DNA of 45,148 nucleotides, taken from contig JAAFKA010000038.1 of assembly GCA_013299115.1 (NCBI GenBank), positions 1 to 45,148 on the forward strand, written 5' to 3'. The position numbers were made by a program, and so were the translations under genes. Shown piece by piece: positions 1 through 9,378 of this stretch (position 1 is its first letter; each line of letters opens with the position of its first letter). Below the pieces are notes generated by a model, which saw nothing but the letters and a program-made list of their open reading frames with translations, was not told the DNA's origin and searched no databases. This DNA comes from Cytophagales bacterium (GTDB lineage: Bacteria; Bacteroidota; Bacteroidia; Cytophagales; Thermoflexibacteraceae).

Positions 1-682
1 CCCTTTCATCTTCCTCTCTGATGTAAATGGCATCATACGCATCGAGTTCTTCCTTCGACCAAGTGTATTGATTGGCATTTTCGTAGGCAGATTTCAGTCC
101 TTCATCTTGCACATCATCAGGTATGAAGGTCATGTTTTCGGCATTTTTGATAAAATATACCCACTTCTCAAATAAATTTTGCAATTTATTGAGTTTTTTC
201 TTGAATTTGGGCAACTCTATCAGCGTAAATTCTACATCTTTGAAAGTTTGCTCCCCTGTTTCTACATCTACTACTTGGCTGCGACTGATGTAGTTTTTGC
301 CTTGTGTATAGTCAAAATTCAAAATGCCGATAAAATACACAGGTTTCAGCTTGCGGTACTGGTCACCGCGTTTAATTTGGTTGCTGTAGGCTTTTGCAAA
401 ATAGTACAATACTCTCTTACCAAACCCATCTTTGTCAGCCACTTGCATTTCCACAATATATGACCTGCCCGATTGGTCGGTTGCTTTTACGTCCACAATG
501 GTAGCTTTTCCACTTTTCAACTTCGGCAGTTGATAAGGGTTTACAATAGCCACTTCTTTAATCCGTTGTTCTCCTTCAAATTGTAAGGTGGCATTGAGGA
601 AAGAAATTAGGCTTTCTTTCCTATCCTCGCTGCCAAATATCTTGTGGAAAGCAACGTCATTTTTTATGTCTGCAAATTTCAT
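1..682 (-). CDS. Rpn family nuclease / PDDEXK_2 transposase-like protein, 3' end outside window
   Basis: Reading the minus strand from an ATG at 682 gives an open frame of 227 codons to the window edge, beginning MKFADIKNDVAFHKIFG and continuing without a stop. The start matches the family pattern of an F-K/H-K-I/L-F-G motif near residue 14. Asp64 and the IVEMQ motif (Glu78, Gln80) have the same D-x13-ExQ spacing as the four Rpn genes at 19.3-22.8 kb and are the probable PD-(D/E)XK metal site. Known members (RpnA-E of E. coli) are DNA endonucleases that promote RecA-independent recombination. The N-terminus differs strongly from the tandem copies, so this is a distant paralogue rather than a recent duplicate. 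A TATTTTTG box lies at 707-714. The C-terminus is not visible. Confidence 0.85.
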   Translation of the reverse strand, partial: MKFADIKNDVAFHKIFGSEDRKESLISFLNATLQFEGEQRIKEVAIVNPYQLPKLKSGKATIVDVKATDQSGRSYIVEMQVADKDGFGKRVLYYFAKAYSNQIKRGDQYRKLKPVYFIGILNFDYTQGKNYISRSQVVDVETGEQTFKDVEFTLIELPKFKKKLNKLQNLFEKWVYFIKNAENMTFIPDDVQDEGLKSAYENANQYTWSKEELDAYDAIYIREEDER

Positions 683-706
683 CTGGTTTGTCAATTTTGC
701 TTACTA

Positions 707-714
707 CAAAAATA
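707..714 (-). promoter_or_regulatory. -7 promoter box (TATTTTTG) of the Rpn gene
   Basis: The minus strand reads TATTTTTG, an exact match to the Bacteroidota -7 consensus TAnnTTTG, 24 nt upstream of the ATG at 682. No TTG is found at the usual 17-23 nt upstream, so only the -7 half is supported. Confidence 0.35.
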
Positions 715-816
715 AACAAATTCTAATTTATTTTTTATCTTTCTTTTGCAAATCTACCTATTTTTTTACATTGTAGTTTGTTTACTCATTATTTTACCAA
801 TTAACCTTATTTTTTT

Positions 817-3800
817 ATGCAAAAACATATTCATTTGTTACAAAAAGCCTTGTGCTTGACCTTTTTTTCGGTGGCTACCCTCCAAAGTTCGGCACAAACC
901 TACCTCCGTCAAGACTTTGAGGCACCGTTTACAGGCACAACTACGCTAACGACTGCCATGGCTCCTTCGGGGTCGGCTACTACCATTCCCGCAAACCAAA
1001 ATTGGACACAGCACCGCACCATTATTCGCCATGACGGGTTTCCCGATGGGCTAAATTCGGGTACAGGCAACGACCAAGATTGGGAGAGAAACGTGAACAC
1101 AGGCACAACAGCGTGGACTCTTGCCCCCACAAGTGCAGGTACAAGACCTGATGCTGCGGTTTCGGGAACAGGCGTATTATGGTTCAACAACCTCAATGCA
1201 GGTTCTATTGCAGGGGAGTATATGCGGACTTTGCTCTCGCCAACCTTAGACTTGACTACTTCCACAAGCCCTTATGCTCGTTTTTGGTTGTTTTCGGCGG
1301 GTAATCCTGCCTTAGTGCCTGTTCGTGTGGTTGCCTCCAAAGACAACGGAGCAACTTGGAAGTCTATTATGATTATTCCATCGGGCTTTGCCAATACATC
1401 TTCGCCTATTTCCTCCTCGCCTTGGCAACAGGTCAATGTAATTATTCCCGCAGAATTTCGGGCTGCCAACGTAAAAATTGGTTTGGAGGCTTCGCCTGAT
1501 GGACAAGTTTCTAACATTTGGATAGACGACTTTACAGTCGAGGAATTTACCCCAACTACCATTACTTCGGCAGCAACAGGAGATTGGAACACCGCAGCCA
1601 CGTGGACAGGCGGCGTTGTTCCCAATGCAAACAACCACGTTGTGATTGCCCATGCTGTAACGACAAACAACTTAGCAGCCATGACTCGTTGCCAAAATCT
1701 AACCATTCAGGCAACAGGCACTTTGACTATGACCACCACTACTTTTGCTCAACTTATGCACGTCATGGGAGATTTGACTGTTGATGCAGGAGGGAATGGC
1801 AATTTTAGAGGTACTGCCACCACAGGAAAATTGTTATATATTGGAGGCAATGCAGTCAATAATGGAAACCTCGACTTTGGTATTCCGCCTACTGCCACTA
1901 CGCAAAGCCAAGCAGGATTGTATTTTTGTGGTGGCTCACCCGCCACGTATAGCGGAACAGGTACAGTAGGCATTGCTGCTAACCGCACAATCCCCGCTAT
2001 CATGCACAACAACGCATCAGGCGTAACCTACAACGCACCTTTGGTGGTTAGTTCAAATTGTATTTTGTATGATGGGGCTGTCAATCCAAACGGAAACCTC
2101 ACTTTTGGGCAAAATATAGCAGCTTTTGACTTCACAGTACAACGCAGCAGTGGTACTTTGACCGCAAGACCTATTTGGGGGACTTTGACTGCCCCACGGG
2201 TTTTCAACTTGCGATATGCCTCTACCAACGAAGCCAGATTGAGCAAACAACTCATTCAAACAGGGCATGAAGTCCGTTTTGATGGCACAGCCTACACTGT
2301 TACAGGGTCTTTGTTTGTTTCTACTTTTGACAACATAGAATTGACTTTTCCTATGTCTGTTGGGTCAGGCATCACCACAGGAGGTTTTTGGACTATGTCG
2401 AGGGGAATTATTTACAGTACACCGACCAACTTATTGACTATCAATGCTTTGTCTAATGCAGCCATGACCAATGGCAGTTCCCAGAGTGTATATAGTTCGG
2501 GTGCTGTCAATAATCACGGCTCTTATGTCATAGGTACGTTGCGTGTCAATTTTGGTACAGGTTTTTCGGTTTCTCGTCAATTTCCAATGGGTTTGGGTGG
2601 CAATTTTTGCACACCAAGCCGCAATAACAATGCCTTGAAATTGGTAACATTTACCAACTCTGCAAACTGGGCAAACCAAAGTGTGTTGGTTTCCTTAGAG
2701 GCAAACCCACCGACAGGCAACGTCAATATGCCTTTGTTGGCATTGGCAAGTACTATTTCATACAGAGTGCAAGACATTGGGGCTACGCCACTTACGCCAA
2801 CCACCTCAAACATCAGTTTTGTAGGCGTAAACACTGATTTTGCACCCAATAGTAACAATTTACAAGGCGACGGGGCAAACTTGCGAATAGCACAATCTTT
2901 GGTAAATACAGCAGGTACATGGACAAACCGCAGCACTTCGGGCAGTACAGCAGGGGCTATTGTCAATAACACAAATTACACTGTAAACACCGCAGCAAGT
3001 GGACATTTGCCCATAGCCACCAATGGTGAATTTTTTACCTTTGCCAGCATTTCCCCCGCCTGCACAGGCACCCCTACACCTGCAAACACATTGGCAACAG
3101 CCACCACCATTGGCGTTGGAGGCAGTGTAAGGCTTTCTTTACAAAATGCAACTGCAGGAATTGGGGTAAGCTACCAATGGCAAAGTTCTACGGACAATGG
3201 CGTGAATTTCAACAACGTAACAGGCGAAATTGGTGCTACTTATTTGGCTACCAACATCACCCAAAGCACCCAATACAGGTGTGTTGTAACTTGCACAGCC
3301 AGCAACCAAAACGCAACTTCCAATCCTGTAACAGTCAATTTGATAGCAGCCCCCGCAGGCACAAATGGCACAGGTTGTGGCTCACCCACCAATCCCACCA
3401 CCATACAACTCAACGCCACAGGTACAGGTTTGCAATGGTTTGCAACTGCCAATAGCACAACAGTTTTGGGAACAGGCTCACCTTTTGCAGCCACCAACAT
3501 TGGTGCTACCACCAACTTTTTTGTTTCCAATTTAGCACCTTCGGCAGCTTCGGGCATTGGTTTGGCAGACAATACAGTCGGCACTTTTGCAGCAGCCCCC
3601 ACCAAAGGACAGGCTTTGTTGTTCACGACTTTGGGCAGTGGCACACTCAATTCTGTTGCAGTTTATCCCGCAGCAGCAGGCACAAGCACCATTCAACTCT
3701 ACAATTCCACAGGTGCAAATGCGTTGGGTGCAGCCGTAGTTGCCACTTTTACCGCAGCCCAAATAGGTACAAAAGTTACAGTACCCTTGAACATTGCCAT

Positions 3801-5901
3801 TCCTTCAGCAGGTAGCTACCGTTTGGTAAACGAAAATGTTGGTGCAGACGTAGCACTGGGGCAAATTTCTTTGTTAGCCCCCACAACTACCTATCCGTTT
3901 TTAAGTTCCAATGGTTTGGTCAGTATTTTTGCCTCTGCCACCACGCCAACAGGTGCAGCCAATTTTAATATTTATAATTCGTTTTTCGACCTCAATATCA
4001 GCACCTTAGCTTTGTCCCCTCGCACCAGCGTAACAGCTACTATTTCTTGCTCTGCACCTCCGCCACCACCAGCCCCAGCTTCGCAAACCATCACTTTCGA
4101 TGCCTTGCCCGACCGTATTTTCAGCACCGTACCATTTACTTTGGTGGCTACTGCAAGTTCAGGTTTGCCGGTTTCGTTTACAGTCGTGAGTGGCAATTTG
4201 GCTGTTGGTGGCAACACTGCAAGCATGACAGGTTTGGGTGAAGTAGTGGTAGAAGCTACGCAAAGTGGCAATTTTGCTTTCTTAGCAGCTACGCCTGTTC
4301 GCCGCACTTTCCGTATTTTGCCTGCACCGCAAAGCATAGTAGGTTTCGACAGCATACCTGATAGGGCATGGAACAGTGGCAATTTCTTTGTCAATGCACG
4401 CAGTTCTTCGGGCTTGCCTGTGGTTTATACAATTACAGCAGGACAAAATATTGCAAGTATTTTACCTGCTCAACCTAATTTGGTAGTTCTCAATACGACT
4501 ACTCCTGCGGTTGGCAGAGTTACCATCACTGCAACAGTGCCTGCGGGTGGCAACTTTGCTGCTGCAACTACCCTTACGCGTAGTTTCAATGTAGTGAAAG
4601 CAAACCAAAGTATTGGCAATATTATTGCCCCTTTCAATGGCGTGTTTGGACAACTGACTACTGCCACAGTTTCGGCATCGGCAACTTCCAATTTGCCTGT
4701 AACAACAACCGTAACAGGAAACGCAACCATAGTTGGCAATACCTTGACTATCAACGGGGCTGGTAACATCTCTTTGACTTTTGCCCAAGCTGGCAATGAT
4801 TTGTGGAATGCAGCCACCAATGTAGTTCGTACTTTTGAGGTTGCAAAAGCAAACCAAACTATCAGGTTTACGCAGCCTATTAATCCTTTGCTCAATACAG
4901 CAATTAATTTGGGTGCAGTAGCAAGTTCCAATTTGCCTGTTTCCATACGCATTGTGAGTGGCACAGGAACTGTTAATCAAGCAGCAGGAACTGTAAATAT
5001 GACCGCAGGCGGCGAAACAGTGTTAGAATTGACCCAAGCAGGTAACGACAACTTCAATGCAGCAGTGCCTGTTCAGGTTCGTTTCATAGCTGTTCCGAAC
5101 ATTATTTTGACAAGTTTGTCAGCAGCAAGGTTCTGCGGTGGGGCTAACATTACCATAAACTACACCACAGACGGCACTTTCCCTGCGGGCAACATCATGG
5201 CGGCTTACATCTCTGATGCCAACGGAAACTTTGCCAATGCAATCAGTTTGGGTAATTTTCCTTTGACTACTTCGGGCAGTGTGCAAGGAACTATTCCTGC
5301 CTCTGTACCAAGTGGCACAGGCTACCGAGTGCAGATAAGAGGTATTATTTATGGTGTGGTCAGCAATGCAAGTCCTGCGATTGCCATAGACAGATTGCCC
5401 GATAATCCGTTTATCAACTATGCAGCCAACGGAGATTTGCAAGTGGTAAACCCAGCAGCAGGTTTAACCTTCCAATGGGTGCAGGTGAATGCGAATGGTA
5501 CAACGACCAATGTAGGCACAGGCAACACCTTCAAACCAACAGCCAACGGCAACTACCAAGTAGGGGCAACGGCTAATGGTTGTACGGTATTCTCCAATGT
5601 TTTGACTTTCAGCTTGCCTGTTGTTACAGCAGCCGAAGACTTGACATTGAGCCAAGCTACACAGGTCTATCCAAACCCTCACGAAGGCGAAGTGATGATT
5701 AAAACGACGTTGGCAAAAGCTGGCTTAGTGAAAATCTCTGTAACAGACGTGGTGGGCAAAGAGGTGTACCAATTCACTGAAACAGCTACCGCAGGTGCTT
5801 ACGAACACAAATTGCATTTGCAGCACGTAGCCGCAGGGGTCTATGTTATCAGTCTAAGCACTGATGGCAAAACGGCTACGAAGAAAACGGTGAAACAGTA
5901 A
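817..5901 (+). CDS. T9SS type A sorting domain-containing secreted repeat protein, 1694 aa
   Basis: A large cell-surface or secreted protein. Residues 1-27 form a signal peptide (hydrophobic FFSVATLQ core, cleavage after SAQ). From about 250 comes a GDWNTAATW segment typical of G8/beta-helix-like regions in secreted Bacteroidota proteins. An Ig-like segment lies near 783-830 (SYQWQSSTDNG, YRCVVTC). A short proline run near 1077 leads into four related repeats starting near 1089, 1171, 1262 and 1346, each 83-91 residues with a QTI/QSI start, SSGLPV and TQAGN/QSGNF motifs, resembling MBG-type stalk repeats. A second PKD/Ig-like segment is at about 1535-1595. Residues 1615-1694 are a type IX sorting domain (VYPNP start, GxYVISL, KKTVKQ end). 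The protein is therefore expected to cross the outer membrane by T9SS. Substrate unknown; an adhesin or surface-layer role is inference. Long reverse-strand frames inside are codon shadows. Confidence 0.93.
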   Translation: MQKHIHLLQKALCLTFFSVATLQSSAQTYLRQDFEAPFTGTTTLTTAMAPSGSATTIPANQNWTQHRTIIRHDGFPDGLNSGTGNDQDWERNVNTGTTAWTLAPTSAGTRPDAAVSGTGVLWFNNLNAGSIAGEYMRTLLSPTLDLTTSTSPYARFWLFSAGNPALVPVRVVASKDNGATWKSIMIIPSGFANTSSPISSSPWQQVNVIIPAEFRAANVKIGLEASPDGQVSNIWIDDFTVEEFTPTTITSAATGDWNTAATWTGGVVPNANNHVVIAHAVTTNNLAAMTRCQNLTIQATGTLTMTTTTFAQLMHVMGDLTVDAGGNGNFRGTATTGKLLYIGGNAVNNGNLDFGIPPTATTQSQAGLYFCGGSPATYSGTGTVGIAANRTIPAIMHNNASGVTYNAPLVVSSNCILYDGAVNPNGNLTFGQNIAAFDFTVQRSSGTLTARPIWGTLTAPRVFNLRYASTNEARLSKQLIQTGHEVRFDGTAYTVTGSLFVSTFDNIELTFPMSVGSGITTGGFWTMSRGIIYSTPTNLLTINALSNAAMTNGSSQSVYSSGAVNNHGSYVIGTLRVNFGTGFSVSRQFPMGLGGNFCTPSRNNNALKLVTFTNSANWANQSVLVSLEANPPTGNVNMPLLALASTISYRVQDIGATPLTPTTSNISFVGVNTDFAPNSNNLQGDGANLRIAQSLVNTAGTWTNRSTSGSTAGAIVNNTNYTVNTAASGHLPIATNGEFFTFASISPACTGTPTPANTLATATTIGVGGSVRLSLQNATAGIGVSYQWQSSTDNGVNFNNVTGEIGATYLATNITQSTQYRCVVTCTASNQNATSNPVTVNLIAAPAGTNGTGCGSPTNPTTIQLNATGTGLQWFATANSTTVLGTGSPFAATNIGATTNFFVSNLAPSAASGIGLADNTVGTFAAAPTKGQALLFTTLGSGTLNSVAVYPAAAGTSTIQLYNSTGANALGAAVVATFTAAQIGTKVTVPLNIAIPSAGSYRLVNENVGADVALGQISLLAPTTTYPFLSSNGLVSIFASATTPTGAANFNIYNSFFDLNISTLALSPRTSVTATISCSAPPPPPAPASQTITFDALPDRIFSTVPFTLVATASSGLPVSFTVVSGNLAVGGNTASMTGLGEVVVEATQSGNFAFLAATPVRRTFRILPAPQSIVGFDSIPDRAWNSGNFFVNARSSSGLPVVYTITAGQNIASILPAQPNLVVLNTTTPAVGRVTITATVPAGGNFAAATTLTRSFNVVKANQSIGNIIAPFNGVFGQLTTATVSASATSNLPVTTTVTGNATIVGNTLTINGAGNISLTFAQAGNDLWNAATNVVRTFEVAKANQTIRFTQPINPLLNTAINLGAVASSNLPVSIRIVSGTGTVNQAAGTVNMTAGGETVLELTQAGNDNFNAAVPVQVRFIAVPNIILTSLSAARFCGGANITINYTTDGTFPAGNIMAAYISDANGNFANAISLGNFPLTTSGSVQGTIPASVPSGTGYRVQIRGIIYGVVSNASPAIAIDRLPDNPFINYAANGDLQVVNPAAGLTFQWVQVNANGTTTNVGTGNTFKPTANGNYQVGATANGCTVFSNVLTFSLPVVTAAEDLTLSQATQVYPNPHEGEVMIKTTLAKAGLVKISVTDVVGKEVYQFTETATAGAYEHKLHLQHVAAGVYVISLSTDGKTATKKTVKQ

Positions 5902-5902
5902 A

Positions 5903-5926
5903 TGAATTAGTGGATGAATTAGTGGA
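5903..5926. repeat. Tandem 12-bp direct repeat
   Basis: TGAATTAGTGGA occurs twice head to tail just after the stop codon of the T9SS gene. No function is evident. Confidence 0.6.
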
Positions 5927-5946
5927 GTGCCACCCAGTAAATTTTT

Positions 5947-5987
5947 AATTACGAATTACGAAAGTATTTTTTTCGTAATTCGTAATT
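5947..5987. repeat. Perfect 17-bp inverted repeat, 7-nt loop
   Basis: The arm AATTACGAATTACGAAA (5947-5963) is followed after GTATTTT by its exact reverse complement (5971-5987). The arms themselves contain the internal repeat AATTACG. It sits between convergent genes and could form a hairpin in either transcript; it has no GC-rich stem, so it may be a dispersed palindrome rather than a terminator. Confidence 0.75.
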
Positions 5988-6001
5988 GAAAATTCATAAT
6001 T

Positions 6002-6049
6002 AAAAAAACGGCATCTTGTTTCGTGGAGAAATGGGGTGCTGTTTTTTTT
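6002..6049. terminator. Probable bidirectional terminator between the T9SS and fucosyltransferase genes
   Basis: An A7 run leads into ACGGCATC (6008-6015), which pairs with GGTGCTGT (6035-6042, two G-U pairs), followed by a T8 run. The flanking A and T runs extend the stem and provide a U-tract on both strands, as expected between convergent genes. Confidence 0.55.
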
Positions 6050-6092
6050 GCTGGTTTTTTTTAGGTTAGTGTAAAGTTTCTGATATTCAAAC

Positions 6093-7010
6093 TTAAATTC
6101 TTGTCCATTCCTCTGGAATAAGGTCTTGGCAGTTCATTTGGTTGTTAGCAAACCATTTTTTGGGTGAAATGACTATTTTTTTGGGGTAAGTAGCCAACCA
6201 TGCAGCCCACCACGCAAAAGTGCTGTTGGGTATCACAAAATGCTTGCAGAGAGTCATTAATTGTAAATAATCCTTAAATTTTTCGCCTGCGTATTCGTGA
6301 GTAACATACACAGTAGGGTAGGAGAGGGGCAAGTTTTCTACACACCATTGCGGTTCGTCTGAAAACACAAAAAAGTGAGGGTTTTCTACTTTTTGCAACA
6401 TTTCCACTATTCCATTTTGCAGATAATCTAAACCAATAAACCCCAAAAGTTGGCTGGTTTTGGTACTATTTACAAAATCTCCACGCCTTACATTGAGGCA
6501 AATACTGTTGGTCTGTTTGATTTGCGTAGCCAATCCTTCGCAATGCGGTGGCAAAGGCTGACGAAATGTCAATTCTTGTCTTAAAAGATGAGCAATAGGT
6601 TCAAAATACTTTGCACTCTGCCAATAGCCGTTGAGGTATAGCGGGGCTTGTTGTTTGTAAAATTGTTCGTCATAATGAAAATGGGGTTCTTTGTATAACC
6701 TTTTTTCATAGTTCACACCTTTAACTGCTGTATTAAATTTTCTTTTGATTCGTTGCCAAAGGGTAGGGGAGAGGCTACTGCTACCTATCAAATCAAACAC
6801 CATAGCAGGGATAGCAAAATTTTCTTGCGTATTAAAAATTCCCAAATCATAATCCCGATACACAAAACCTTCTTCTTTGTTTGGGCTACGGTCGAGCAAG
6901 GTAGCAAGGTCTAAATACAAAGGCTGGTTGCGTTGCATAGCCAAACATCTGCCTGCTGCATATTGAAAAAGTTGGTTGCCCATGCCCCCCATAAGTTCTA
7001 CTATAATCAT
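6093..7010 (-). CDS. Glycosyltransferase family 11 (alpha-1,2-fucosyltransferase-like)
   Basis: The 305-residue protein starts MIIVELMGGMGNQLFQYAAG, the GGxGNQxFQYA motif of GT11, followed by NVRRGDF near residues 173-179, the HxRRxD-type motif that binds GDP-fucose in this fold, and a C-terminal IPNSTFAWWAAWL segment, also conserved in GT11. The length is normal for the family. Known members transfer fucose from GDP-fucose to galactose in LPS O-antigen or capsular glycans. The gene stands alone with its own promoter (7037-7066) and no neighbouring sugar-nucleotide genes, so the acceptor cannot be inferred. Confidence 0.9.
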   Translation of the reverse strand: MIIVELMGGMGNQLFQYAAGRCLAMQRNQPLYLDLATLLDRSPNKEEGFVYRDYDLGIFNTQENFAIPAMVFDLIGSSSLSPTLWQRIKRKFNTAVKGVNYEKRLYKEPHFHYDEQFYKQQAPLYLNGYWQSAKYFEPIAHLLRQELTFRQPLPPHCEGLATQIKQTNSICLNVRRGDFVNSTKTSQLLGFIGLDYLQNGIVEMLQKVENPHFFVFSDEPQWCVENLPLSYPTVYVTHEYAGEKFKDYLQLMTLCKHFVIPNSTFAWWAAWLATYPKKIVISPKKWFANNQMNCQDLIPEEWTRI

Positions 7011-7036
7011 TTTGCCTTTATTGACTTTCTATATAA

Positions 7037-7066
7037 CAAAAATAAATAAGTTTTCTTACTTTGCAA
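7037..7066 (-). promoter_or_regulatory. Promoter of the GT11 gene
   Basis: On the minus strand TTG (7066-7064), a 19-nt spacer and TATTTTTG (7044-7037) match the Bacteroidota pattern TTG-N17-23-TAnnTTTG. The box ends 26 nt before the ATG. Confidence 0.55.
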
Positions 7067-7197
7067 GCCAAAATAATTTAAAACCTTTTATGTTGGACTT
7101 TATTTCGTGTTGTGTCCTCACAAACAACTTTTCGACCAGTGCCATATTTTTCCCTATGAAACCTATTTTTTTGACGACCAAAATAAACCTTTTTATT

Positions 7198-7227
7198 TTG
7201 ATATAATGATTACTTTTTACATTTTTG
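7198..7227 (+). promoter_or_regulatory. Possible promoter of the TonB-dependent receptor
   Basis: TTG (7198-7200), 19 nt, then CATTTTTG (7220-7227), one base off TAnnTTTG. It ends 19 nt before the ATG at 7247. Confidence 0.35.
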
Positions 7228-7246
7228 TATAGCTAAACGACTTCAA

Positions 7247-9310
7247 ATGAAAAAAATATTACGATTGAACAGCTACCTGATTTTCAGTCTGTTGTTCTGT
7301 ACTTTTGTTGCCACTGCCCAAGAAAAAGATACATTGAGCAATACCATTTTGCAACTTGGCTTAGACAAAATGGACAAAAGCACCCAAAAAGTTAGTATGC
7401 TTGCACAAACTACCTCCACTGCCTCCAAAGCAGAGGAAAAAACCTCCGAAGCCCCCGCCATTGTGCAGGTGGTCAGTCGGGAGGAAATTATAGCTTTTGG
7501 TGGCAATACCATTGGAGATGTACTCAACCGTTTGACTAACTTCTATTTGGCAAGTCCTACGCACTTGTTCAATAACATGACTTCTTTGCGTGGCGACCTC
7601 ACCCGCAACTATTCTTCTCACGTTTTGCTCTTGCTCAACGGCAGACCTGTTCGAGAAAGTTTGTTTGGGGGCGTGGACATGGCTTTTCTCAACGGATTGG
7701 CAATAGAGGACATAGAAAAAATAGAAATTATTAGAGGACCTGGTTCGGTGCTGTATGGTTCGGGTGCATACACAGGCGTTATCAATTTCATTATGCGAAA
7801 CGAAAAGGAAACAGGAACCAGTGTGCAAACCAGATTTGGGGCTGCGGGAACAAGGGGCGTAATTTTTACGCAATCCTATAATAAAGAAAACTTCACTTTT
7901 CACGCATCAGCACGTTATTATGGGCAGGAAGGCTGGGAAAGTACCTATTTTGACAGGGACAGTGTGCAGAGAACTATGAAGGGAGCTAACGAAAACTTTG
8001 GAGTCTATTTGAGCGCAGAAGGCAAAAAATTTACCCTGCGGGGCTATTATGGAGGCATAAGAGCAAATGTGATGAACAACGAATCGGAATGGTCGCAAAA
8101 CGCAGGCAATTATGACGTTACTACGTCCAGACGAGGCTTTGTAGATGTAGGTTTTCGCCATTCTTTTTCCAAAAATTGGAACATGACTATCAACAATACA
8201 GTAAATACACATAACATACACTTTACTTTTTTTGACGACAACAGCACAAGGTTTAACACCTTAGACAACCTGACTGAAGTTACGCATTTCATTAGACCTA
8301 TCAAAAACCTAAATATAGTGGTGGGGGCTTTGTATAATATCAATAGCAACAACTCCAAAGGTTCATTAGACGAAAATTTTAAGCCTATTAAATTATTGCC
8401 CGACACCACAGGCTTTGAAAGCAACTATGCTTTTTATTCCCAAGTTGATTATAGATTACTCAAATATTTCAAAATTACAGGTGGGGCACAGGTCAATAAA
8501 ACTTCGCATTCGTCTATGGATATTGCCCCACGCATAGGTTTGACAGGTTTGTTGCCCTTTGGTTTGGGTGCAAAATTATTATATGGCAAGGCATTTCGGA
8601 GTGCTGCTCATCTTGATGTAGATTATCAAAACAAGGAATTTGTAAACCCCGAAGAACTGCTACCTGAAACTGTTCATACAACAGATATTCAGCTATTTTA
8701 CGAAAAACCCAAATTCTATGCAGCCCTGACCTACTATAACTCTCGTCAGTTTAATGTGATAGAAAAAGAAGTTATCAACGACGAAAAATATACCTTTGCC
8801 AACAACCACAACCTCACTTTTGAGGGTATAGAAGCCGAAGGTAGGTTTTCGCCTTCGCCACAACTGCTGATAACAGGCAACTATTCTTTTTATTATAGCA
8901 AAGACAACGAAGGAAAAGAATATACCAGTGCTGTGCCAGCCATTACCACTTGTGCGGGCATTGCCTATTTTACCAAAAACAAGGCTTTTAGTGTAGGTTT
9001 ATACAATGTCTTTTTTTCCAAACCGCCAAGTGTAGATAATGCTTATGACCCTGACCATGGTGGAGAGAAAAGCAGGAAAGTAAACCCCGAACCAGCAGCT
9101 TTTGATATGATAAGTTTCAATATCAGTGGAGATATTGCCACGCTGTTTCGCATAAAAAATATGCCCAAAACCCAACTTACGCTGTATGCCGAAAATTTAT
9201 TAGACTCTGAAGTTTGGCAACCCGAATATTTTAGACGTAGCCTTAATTCTGTTCCCTATCAAGGCATTGGAGGCAGAGCTTTTTATATTACCTTGGGGGT
9301 AAAGTTTTAG
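7247..9310 (+). CDS. TonB-dependent receptor
   Basis: An outer-membrane gated channel of 687 residues. Residues 1-25 are a signal peptide ending in ATAQ. The plug domain spans about 65-190: SEAPAIVQVVSREEI, LRGD, LLLLNGRPVRE, IEKIEIIRGPGSVLYGSGA and GVINFIMRN are classic plug motifs. The rest is a 22-strand beta-barrel with many aromatic-ended strands, and the protein ends with FYITLGVKF, an outer-membrane C-terminal strand ending in Phe. The protein lacks the N-terminal carboxypeptidase-like domain and the SusD partner of SusC-type polysaccharide importers, so it more resembles colicin I/vitamin B12/siderophore-type receptors. The substrate cannot be read from sequence. A strong terminator follows. 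Confidence 0.93.
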   Translation: MKKILRLNSYLIFSLLFCTFVATAQEKDTLSNTILQLGLDKMDKSTQKVSMLAQTTSTASKAEEKTSEAPAIVQVVSREEIIAFGGNTIGDVLNRLTNFYLASPTHLFNNMTSLRGDLTRNYSSHVLLLLNGRPVRESLFGGVDMAFLNGLAIEDIEKIEIIRGPGSVLYGSGAYTGVINFIMRNEKETGTSVQTRFGAAGTRGVIFTQSYNKENFTFHASARYYGQEGWESTYFDRDSVQRTMKGANENFGVYLSAEGKKFTLRGYYGGIRANVMNNESEWSQNAGNYDVTTSRRGFVDVGFRHSFSKNWNMTINNTVNTHNIHFTFFDDNSTRFNTLDNLTEVTHFIRPIKNLNIVVGALYNINSNNSKGSLDENFKPIKLLPDTTGFESNYAFYSQVDYRLLKYFKITGGAQVNKTSHSSMDIAPRIGLTGLLPFGLGAKLLYGKAFRSAAHLDVDYQNKEFVNPEELLPETVHTTDIQLFYEKPKFYAALTYYNSRQFNVIEKEVINDEKYTFANNHNLTFEGIEAEGRFSPSPQLLITGNYSFYYSKDNEGKEYTSAVPAITTCAGIAYFTKNKAFSVGLYNVFFSKPPSVDNAYDPDHGGEKSRKVNPEPAAFDMISFNISGDIATLFRIKNMPKTQLTLYAENLLDSEVWQPEYFRRSLNSVPYQGIGGRAFYITLGVKF

Positions 9311-9330
9311 TAGCTTTGCTTTCTCGCACC

Positions 9331-9368
9331 AACCCCACAAGGGCTTGAAGCCTTTGTGGGGTTATTTT
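9331..9368. terminator. Rho-independent terminator (bidirectional)
   Basis: AACCCCACAAGGGC (9331-9344) pairs with GCCTTTGTGGGGTT (9350-9363) with one G-U pair, loop TTGAA, then TTATTTTTA. It lies between convergent genes, 20 nt after the receptor stop. Confidence 0.8.
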
Positions 9369-9378
9369 TAGGTGCTTG

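Noticed and set aside
179-776. Two forward frames at the left edge
   Set aside because: They are shadows of the minus-strand Rpn gene, whose motifs are clear.
4462-4980. Long reverse-strand frames under the T9SS gene
   Set aside because: They follow the low-complexity codon use of the forward gene, have no start context and overlap several similar frames.
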